Shown piece after piece: positions 7,074-11,219 of a stretch of 11,219 nt of DNA. The DNA comes from Caldifarciminota bacterium (GTDB taxonomy: Bacteria; Hydrothermota; E44-bin80). Both the position numbers and the translations under genes were made by a program. How positions within the stretch are numbered: the first letter of the stretch is position 1; every line of letters starts with the position of its first letter. The stretch is from positions 1-11,219 of the forward strand of contig JAGMEZ010000313.1 in the NCBI GenBank assembly GCA_023127905.1. The letters are read 5' to 3'. The notes beneath the pieces are model-generated. The model was not told the origin of the DNA, searched no databases, and saw nothing but the letters and a program-made list of their open reading frames with translations.

Positions 7074-7107
7074 AAAAAAAGGGGCAGACACACACGTCTG
7101 CCCCTAC
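7074..7107 (-). terminator. Intrinsic terminator formed by a GTAG-headed hairpin
   Basis: On the minus strand, 58 bases past the stop of the gene at 7165, a nine-pair stem (GGGGCAGAC and GTCTGCCCC, loop GTGTGT) is followed at once by seven T residues. The stem is preceded by GTA, giving a GTAG head as in the REP units nearby. Hairpin plus T-run is the standard Rho-independent layout, and it serves the gene at 7165-8025. Confidence 0.8.
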
Positions 7108-7164
7108 AAACTATACACAGGCTAAAGCCCGCAACTTCCATCAAGTCTGTTTCCAAATTCTCAG

Positions 7165-8025
7165 TTACTTAATGTCGAGGGCGCGAAGATATGCATCTTT
7201 TCTATCATCAAGAGATATCTCTCTCTTTTTATGATGTTGGCCTATTTTCCCTATTGGTGTCCCTACATAGAACCAAACAGCATCGCCATCACCTTCTGCG
7301 GTAAGAAAACCATTCAGATCTCCTGTCATATTTCCTGTACTACCTGGAACCGGCAGTGGTCCTGTATAAGGATAGACCCTTATGTAAACATCATAATATG
7401 GAGCGCCAGTGACGTTGAAATGAGAAGAGGATATAACATGCGAAACATCAGTCAGAAAGGAATCAATGTATTCTTCTTCCATCCAATATCCAGAACTGTC
7501 ACAAGCATATATCCACCCAAAAAACCAATAAAAATCTGCATCCTGGGCTGCTATCCAAGATACTGTTACATCGCCTATTGGAAGTGTATCATCAGATGAC
7601 GGTTGAGTTATGTAAGTGCTGTCAGGTATAATAATACTTCCTTCAGCATTGCCAATGTTTGATGTTACCTTGATTGTATAGGTTGTACCAGCAGTATTTT
7701 CTGTTGTATCTTGCAACATTACATAACCAGGATACATAGTTTTGATAGGGAATGTAAGGCTGTTACCACCCCATTCCTTCTTTGCATCAACCGAATCTGG
7801 GTCTGCTATTGGATCAAATGCGAGAATCACCATAGACGACCAATCATAAAGCACACATAAAACAATGTTCTGTGTTGTGGTATCATGAACTACAGTAGTG
7901 TCATGAACTACTTCCGTAACGGTCTCTGTTTTTGTACAGCTTGTTGTATTAAGCGAAAAAAACACAAGTCCGCAAAGAATAAGGATTGCTGCAAAAACAG
8001 GCACTACTTTTGTTGAGTAAAGCAT
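7165..8025 (-). CDS. Putative lipoprotein or N-anchored envelope protein with Ig-like fold, function unknown
   Basis: The ATG at 8025 is preferred over an in-frame ATG at 8055: it has AAGGAGG at 8030-8036 with a 4-base gap and opens a proper signal sequence, giving 286 residues. The hydrophobic segment (residues 7-25) ends in NTTSC30, a weak lipobox, so lipidation at C30 is possible but not certain. Next comes a duplicated linker (EVVHDTT, VVHDTT) of the kind seen after lipoprotein signals in several uncultured phyla. The body is beta-rich: a domain ending TSNIGNAEGSIIIPDS, then a fibronectin/Ig-like stretch (QPSSDDTLPIGDVTVSWIAA to VWFYVG). The C-terminus is charged (HHKKREISLDDRKD). No enzyme motif is seen. 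It forms its own transcription unit, with a promoter at 8065-8093 and a terminator at 7074-7107. Confidence 0.8.
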   Translation of the reverse strand: MLYSTKVVPVFAAILILCGLVFFSLNTTSCTKTETVTEVVHDTTVVHDTTTQNIVLCVLYDWSSMVILAFDPIADPDSVDAKKEWGGNSLTFPIKTMYPGYVMLQDTTENTAGTTYTIKVTSNIGNAEGSIIIPDSTYITQPSSDDTLPIGDVTVSWIAAQDADFYWFFGWIYACDSSGYWMEEEYIDSFLTDVSHVISSSHFNVTGAPYYDVYIRVYPYTGPLPVPGSTGNMTGDLNGFLTAEGDGDAVWFYVGTPIGKIGQHHKKREISLDDRKDAYLRALDIK

Positions 8026-8064
8026 AAAACCTCCTTTTTTAGTTTTTAATAACATGATTGAAAA

Positions 8065-8093
8065 AATTTAACATAAATAAGATAGTTTGTCAA
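8065..8093 (-). promoter_or_regulatory. Sigma70-type promoter of the 7165-8025 gene
   Basis: Minus-strand TTGACA (8088-8093, perfect) and TAAATT (8065-8070, four of six consensus positions) with a 17-base AT-rich spacer. The predicted start near 8058 gives a leader of about 33 bases including the ribosome site, and makes the upstream ATG at 8055 unlikely. Confidence 0.65.
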
Positions 8094-8128
8094 CCATTTT
8101 TTAAGTGGCTGTCACGGCAAAAAAAGAT

Positions 8129-8205
8129 TGTCATTATGAGTAGCCCCAACGCTCGTCCTCAGCGCTTTCAAGGTCACGTAGCGCCGAGGCTTGTCCTCGG
8201 CAAGG
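8129..8205 (+). repeat. Composite REP block, copy 2 (hybrid first unit)
   Basis: Matches 3453-3529 at 71 of 77 positions, including the TTTCAAGGTCAC linker. The first unit is a hybrid: GTAGCCCCAACGCT looks like the TTGGGG class, but CGTCCTCAGCGC is from the CCGAGG class, so its own stem no longer pairs. The second unit (from 8178) is a perfect CCGAGG/CCTCGG hairpin and is also the left half of the inverted pair 8178-8229. Confidence 0.8.
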
Positions 8206-8229
8206 GTTGGGGGCAAGCCCTAACGCTAC
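8178..8229. repeat. Inverted REP pair (BIME-like), copy 1, 52 bp
   Basis: A CCGAGG-class unit on the plus strand is joined through AAG to a TTGGGG-class unit on the minus strand, so both ends carry the head (GTAGCG at the left, CGCTAC at the right). One stem position of the second unit is changed (CCCTAA for CCCCAA). Such mosaic inverted REP pairs are known as BIMEs in enterobacteria. Confidence 0.75.
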
Positions 8230-8245
8230 AGATGAAAGACCTTGA

Positions 8246-8297
8246 GTAGCGCCGAGGCTTGTCCTCGGTAAGGGTTGGGGATAAGCCCCAACGCTAC
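8246..8297. repeat. Inverted REP pair (BIME-like), copy 2, 52 bp
   Basis: Same design and length as 8178-8229: a CCGAGG-class unit facing a TTGGGG-class unit, GTAGCG at 8246 and CGCTAC ending at 8297. The two pairs are separated by 16 bases. It lies between the divergently placed promoter of the 7165-8025 gene and the terminator of the 8397-8993 gene. Confidence 0.75.
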
Positions 8298-8330
8298 TAC
8301 GAATAGAAGCAATAAAAAAGAGAACTGAAC

Positions 8331-8368
8331 ATAAATAAAAAGCCCAGCATTCAAAAAATGCTGGGCTT
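8331..8368 (-). terminator. Rho-independent terminator of the GyrI-like lipoprotein unit
   Basis: A perfect 12-pair stem (8340-8351 with 8357-8368, core AGCCCAGCATT and AATGCTGGGCT, 5-base loop) lies 28 bases past the stop at 8397. On the minus strand it is followed by TTTTATTTAT, a good U-rich tract. There is no T-run on the plus side, so it is directional. Confidence 0.85.
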
Positions 8369-8396
8369 ACTGTCATTACCTGAATTAGTAATAAAA

Positions 8397-8993
8397 CTAC
8401 TTTTCTATCATTTCTGTATCTTCTGGTGCCTTTTTCACAGGAACACTAATCTCAGTTTTCAATTCTTCCGGTTTTACCTTTGCTGGATCGTTAAGATATT
8501 TCTCTATGCATGGACCAATAGGTTGATATTTATTCTTCATTACCCAGCCGAAGAGTTCCTTGTATGCCGGTGCACACTTCTCATACGGTCCAGTATAGAG
8601 TAAACATGCAACCTTTTGAGCAGGGAGTTCCTTAACTTTTAATTCATTATCTCCCTTAAACTCTCCAACAAACTGACATACTACTTCATACCTTGTCTCT
8701 TCCGGTGCAACCTTTTCAGGGTCATCATAGTAGAATCCCATCGGGAAATTTCTCAATTTTAGATCCTTTTTCTTCAGAAGAGTAAAAAGTTCCAATATCG
8801 ATTTACCCGTTTCCGAATAGGGACCCTTTTTCTCAAGGTAAACCACCGTCATAGGTTCGGTATCTTTAACACTAATCTCAGGTTTTGCAGGCTCCGGTGG
8901 TTCTTCTACAGGTTTCTCCTTGCATCCGAAAAGGCACAAAACAAGAAGAACTGATAAGACCAGCAACATGCTTTTGTTAAAAGATTTAAGCAT
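8397..8993 (-). CDS. Lipoprotein with GyrI-like (AraC effector-binding type) ligand-binding domain
   Basis: The start at 8993 is chosen over an upstream in-frame ATG at 9029 because AGGAGG (8998-9003) lies 4 bases before it and a clean lipoprotein signal follows. The product has 198 residues, with lipobox LFGC24 and then a proline/glutamate-rich linker (KPVEEPPEPAKPE). The rest is two half-repeats of the GyrI-like/SHS2 fold: MTVVYLEKKGPYSETG to YYDDPEKVAPEETRYEVV, and CLLYTGPYEKCAPAYKEL to GPCIEKYLNDPAKVKPEEL followed by TEISVPV. The family (GyrI, SbmC, AraC/MerR effector domains) binds small amphipathic molecules in the cytoplasm. Here the signal places it in the periplasm or outer membrane, so binding of a small hydrophobic or cationic ligand there is inferred. 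It is cotranscribed with the gene at 9035, whose stop is 41 bases upstream. Confidence 0.85.
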   Translation of the reverse strand: MLKSFNKSMLLVLSVLLVLCLFGCKEKPVEEPPEPAKPEISVKDTEPMTVVYLEKKGPYSETGKSILELFTLLKKKDLKLRNFPMGFYYDDPEKVAPEETRYEVVCQFVGEFKGDNELKVKELPAQKVACLLYTGPYEKCAPAYKELFGWVMKNKYQPIGPCIEKYLNDPAKVKPEELKTEISVPVKKAPEDTEMIEK

Positions 8994-9034
8994 GACACCT
9001 CCTTTTGGGTTAAGGTTTAGTGAGATCACACAGA

Positions 9035-9466
9035 TTACTGTACATACAGTGTATCTATGTCAATATTTGATACATCATTCCCTGAAATAATCACTGAATC
9101 AGGAATGGTTAATCCGGTTAAAGAATCAGGATGTCCATACCATCCTATCGGGTCAGTGCCAAGGTCATATGATGTATTCCCGTTCTCATCCTTCACAACA
9201 ACAACATAGTATGTGCCGTCTTCCACTTGAATAATCGTATAATTCCCATTACCTAAAGTAATCGAACCATTACTAAGAGGACTACCAGCTACAATTTCAC
9301 TAACATTATTTACAAGCAGCACATACGCACCCTCAACAGGTTGCCCTGCATTAGACACATTTCCTGAAATCGTTATACCAAGTACCTCCTCCACCTTCTC
9401 ACAGGACAAAGCAACGATTAACGAAACAGCTAAAATAAGAATTAAAGGTACGATTCCTTTTTTCAT
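9035..9466 (-). CDS. Small lipoprotein with a carboxypeptidase-regulatory-like beta-sandwich
   Basis: The ATG at 9466 follows AAAAAGGAGG with a 4-base gap. The 143-residue product has a lipoprotein signal (MKKGIVPLILILAVSLIVAL, Cys22). The mature protein reads like one carboxypeptidase-regulatory/transthyretin-like module: ISGNVSNAGQPVEGAYVLLV, then NGNYTIIQVEDGTYYVVVVKDENG, then a Y/D/G-rich end (DPIGWYGHPDSL, NIDIDTLYV). This fold is a binding or spacer domain with no catalytic residues. It is the first gene of a two-gene unit with the GyrI-like lipoprotein. No clear promoter was found between 9467 and 9560, so the start signal is unassigned. Function unknown. Confidence 0.8.
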   Translation of the reverse strand: MKKGIVPLILILAVSLIVALSCEKVEEVLGITISGNVSNAGQPVEGAYVLLVNNVSEIVAGSPLSNGSITLGNGNYTIIQVEDGTYYVVVVKDENGNTSYDLGTDPIGWYGHPDSLTGLTIPDSVIISGNDVSNIDIDTLYVQ

Positions 9467-9551
9467 AACACCTCCTTTTTTTAAAAATAAGACATAAAAC
9501 TACGATGGAATTTGTAATTTCAGCCTTTGCAAATTTCCATTTTCTCTCAGC

Positions 9552-9570
9552 GCGAAACAAGTTTCGCTAC
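9552..9570 (-). repeat. GTAG-headed hairpin, CGAAAC stem class
   Basis: On the minus strand GTA is followed by GCGAAAC, loop TT, GTTTCGC: a seven-pair stem with the GTAG head overlapping it. It lies between citF and the small lipoprotein gene. No T-run follows on either strand, so it is not a terminator. Confidence 0.65.
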
Positions 9571-9593
9571 TCCATTTTCTTTTCTCTCTCATC

Positions 9594-9633
9594 TTCTGAT
9601 ACTCTGATTCTCTGATGTTCTGATACCCTGATG
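9594..9633. repeat. Octamer tandem repeat (five units) just after citF
   Basis: TTCTGATA, CTCTGATT, CTCTGATG, TTCTGATA, CCCTGATG in unbroken tandem with the core CTGAT. It ends 3 bases before the citF stop codon at 9637-9639. Period 8, as at 6857-6888, but a different motif. Confidence 0.75.
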
Positions 9634-9636
9634 TTT

Positions 9637-11181
9637 TTACTTCTCTACCTCCTTCACCACATCGATAATCGTTCCGTCACGGTATTCTATGAGTGCGATA
9701 ATTCTATCCTTTAATCGTGGAAGTTCAGGTTTCCCAGTAATCTTTTCAACCTTCTCCTTCAACTCTTCAATGGTGGTAATAGGAAGATTCGAATCCTTCA
9801 TTCTCCCAATCAGGTCATCTCTCTGTGGATTTATCGCAATTCCCCTTTCAGTTACAATCGCATCAATGGTTTCACCAGGAGTAGTAACCGTCGTTACCTT
9901 ATCTCGTACTACTGGAATTCTTTTCCTATACGAAGGAATAGTTATCAGCGCAAGACTGCTCCCCGCGCATACATCGGTATGCCCGCCAATACCATGCAGC
10001 AGTAACCCATCTGAATGCGTGTTACAGTTTACATTAAAGTCAACATCCACCTCTGTTGCTCCGAGAAATCCCACATCAAGCCTGTTCACCAGGCAACCTT
10101 TGGAATGATAATTTGCATACATAGTCATTGGTGTTTCAACATGCTTAATATCATTCCTGAAGGATTCAATCACACCTCTATCAAATACTTGACCATCATA
10201 CAGGACAGCAGCCAGTCCTTTTTTATACAGATTAACTGCGAATGTACTTAACCCACCGTTTATAAAGCTTGCCTTTATCCCCTCCTCCTCCATAATTTCA
10301 CCAAGTATCTTTGTAACTGCAAGGGAAATACCACCTGCACCTGTCTGGAAAGAAAAACCCTCCTTCATATAACCGGATTCCTTTATGAATTGGGCAGCAT
10401 ATTTTGCTATGAGTAGCCGTGTAGGACTTCGTGTAATCCTTGTTGTCCCTGAAACAATCCTCTCTGGATCACCAATTGTATCAACAACGACCACGTAATC
10501 AACATGTGTTGCAGGTATTGAGTATGGGGCACAAGGATAAGGAACCAAATTATCAGTAATAACAACAACCGAATCAGCAAATATAGCATCTGCGTATCCA
10601 TAAGCCATTGGTCCAAATGCGGAAACTCCATCAACACCATTAGAATTTCCATAATCATCTGAACTTGATGCGGCAAGAAAAGCAACGTCTATATGAAGGT
10701 CACCATCCTCTATTGCTCGTGCCCTTCCACCATGGGTTCTGAGAACTGCAACCTTCGGAAGCCCACCGTAAGAAACATGTTCACCAACAGGACCATTCAT
10801 ACTCCCTTCAATCTTTGTTATAACACCACTCCTTATGTGCTCAATTAAAGGTTTATGGCATGGAAAAAGTGCTGTCGGTGCAAGGGTCAGGTCCCTTATG
10901 CCCATTCGTGCAATCTCATCAACAACCATATTGACAACAAAATCACCATCCCTCAGATGATGATGAAAAGATATGGTCATTCCATCCTTTAATCCCGTTT
11001 TTTCGATTGTCTCCTTCAGAGAGCAGAGTTTCATCTGACCGGGTTTTGATACAGAAATTGGTGGTGTAACTCTCTTTCTTCCACCACCATCATCCGCAAA
11101 AGCTCCAGCAAAGGGTTTTAATGTTCTCCCTTCTATCCCGGTCGGGATCATCCGACCCACTGCATTTTTCACAAATTCCAT
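9637..11181 (-). CDS. citF: Citrate lyase alpha subunit (citrate CoA-/ACP-transferase)
   Basis: This 514-residue protein is full length (E. coli CitF is about 510) and collinear with the family. Recognised blocks in order: LKDGMTISFHHHLRDGDFVVN (about 64-84), GGRARAIEDGDLHIDVAFLA, DDYGNSNGVDG, YMKEGFSFQTGAGGISLAVT, RLDVGFLGATEVDVDFNVN, GGHTDVCAGSSLALI, TPGETIDAIVTERGIAINP and YRDGTIIDVV. CitF swaps the acetyl group on the acyl-carrier subunit CitD for citrate; CitE then cleaves citryl-ACP to oxaloacetate and acetyl-ACP, the first step of anaerobic citrate use. The ATG at 11181 has AAGGA 3 bases upstream, with GGGAG further out. No citD or citE is in the window; in common gene orders they precede citF, which is off the right edge. 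The 170-base gap to the next gene suggests citF ends its operon. Confidence 0.95.
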   Translation of the reverse strand: MEFVKNAVGRMIPTGIEGRTLKPFAGAFADDGGGRKRVTPPISVSKPGQMKLCSLKETIEKTGLKDGMTISFHHHLRDGDFVVNMVVDEIARMGIRDLTLAPTALFPCHKPLIEHIRSGVITKIEGSMNGPVGEHVSYGGLPKVAVLRTHGGRARAIEDGDLHIDVAFLAASSSDDYGNSNGVDGVSAFGPMAYGYADAIFADSVVVITDNLVPYPCAPYSIPATHVDYVVVVDTIGDPERIVSGTTRITRSPTRLLIAKYAAQFIKESGYMKEGFSFQTGAGGISLAVTKILGEIMEEEGIKASFINGGLSTFAVNLYKKGLAAVLYDGQVFDRGVIESFRNDIKHVETPMTMYANYHSKGCLVNRLDVGFLGATEVDVDFNVNCNTHSDGLLLHGIGGHTDVCAGSSLALITIPSYRKRIPVVRDKVTTVTTPGETIDAIVTERGIAINPQRDDLIGRMKDSNLPITTIEELKEKVEKITGKPELPRLKDRIIALIEYRDGTIIDVVKEVEK

Positions 11182-11192
11182 AATTCCTTCTC

Positions 11193-11219
11193 CCTACTCC
11201 TTACTTCCTACTCCTTACT
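11193..11219. repeat. Heptamer tandem repeat upstream of citF, running to the window edge
   Basis: CCTACTC, CTTACTT, CCTACTC, CTTACT in tandem, cut by the window edge. On the minus strand it reads as repeated GAGTAGG/AAGTAAG just upstream of the citF ribosome site and supplies purine-rich sequence there. Confidence 0.6.

Larger units (their letters stand above)
6774..7164. other. Gene-free repeat-rich spacer
   Basis: No credible gene on either strand. It holds REP-type hairpins of several stem classes (6790-6817, 6823-6845, 6922-6945, 6955-6973), an octamer tandem repeat (6857-6888), a truncated REP arm (6979-6993), and the terminator hairpin of the gene at 7165-8025. Positions 6996-7073 and 7108-7164 show nothing beyond a short GGCTAAAGCC palindrome at 7120-7129. 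Confidence 0.7.

Noticed and set aside
8129..8297. Possible CRISPR array
   Set aside because: Units are palindromic, in mixed orientation, unevenly spaced and of two classes, with no unique spacers of constant length and no cas genes.
8058..8376. Open frames across the REP cluster on both strands
   Set aside because: They only translate palindromic repeats (repeated PQPLP and VGAYPQPL phrases), and the minus frame crosses the terminator hairpin.
9467..9540. Promoter for the small lipoprotein gene
   Set aside because: TTGCAA and TTACAA occur on the minus strand, but no acceptable -10 box lies 16-18 bases downstream of either.
9689..10685. Open frames inside citF on both strands (9689-10108, 10015-10251, 10407-10685)
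   Set aside because: CitF is unmistakable across the whole stretch. The 10407-10685 frame is a leucine/isoleucine-rich shifted reading of the citF strand.
1..11219. tRNA, rRNA or riboswitch
   Set aside because: No cloverleaf, rRNA-like block or known riboswitch core was noticed. A covariance-model search would be needed to exclude small RNAs.

Overview
The window (AT-rich, roughly 40% GC by eye) looks like a piece of a Gram-negative-type bacterium from a poorly cultured lineage, for example a WOR-3-like or FCB-related candidate phylum. That placement is inference. It rests on a FlgD-like/type-IX-style C-terminal sorting domain on a huge secreted protein, several small lipoproteins with 'VVHDTT' type linkers, a REP-associated Y1 transposase, and intergenic DNA full of short palindromic repeats. 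Visible promoters are sigma70-like (TTGACN, 17-base spacer, TATAAN).

Layout. Positions 1-3371 (minus): a secreted protein of more than 1,120 residues made of repeated OB-like and Ig-like modules, with its last few codons off the left edge. Positions 3453-3557: two tandem GTAG-headed REP hairpins and a small tandem repeat. Positions 3558-4580: a compact mobile unit, a Y1 (HUH) transposase between perfect 22-bp inverted repeats, with a strong promoter that puts the predicted transcript start at or next to the ATG. Positions 4583-5002 (plus): the 3' part of a TPR-like gene whose open frame runs right up to the element edge, so it is probably truncated. Positions 5040-6266 (plus): an unidentified exported protein. 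Positions 6286-6468 (plus): a decayed relic of a second, related transposase with its terminal repeat. Positions 6517-6773: the N-terminal stub of another exported protein. Positions 6774-7164: REP-like hairpins, an octamer tandem repeat and a terminator.

The right half is on the minus strand: a putative lipoprotein or membrane-anchored protein with its own promoter and terminator (7165-8025), a REP/BIME cluster (8129-8297), a two-gene unit encoding a lipoprotein with a GyrI-like ligand-binding domain and a small lipoprotein with a carboxypeptidase-regulatory-like fold (8397-9466), and citF, the citrate lyase alpha subunit (9637-11181), probably the last gene of a cit cluster extending off the right edge.

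The most striking feature is the combination of an intact RAYT-type transposase, the relic of a second one, and at least five classes of small hairpin that share a GTAG head but have different stems. Two of these classes differ by compensatory base-pair changes, which suggests the hairpin itself is what is recognised and kept. Apart from CitF and the transposase, the proteins here are envelope or secreted proteins whose substrates cannot be told from sequence.
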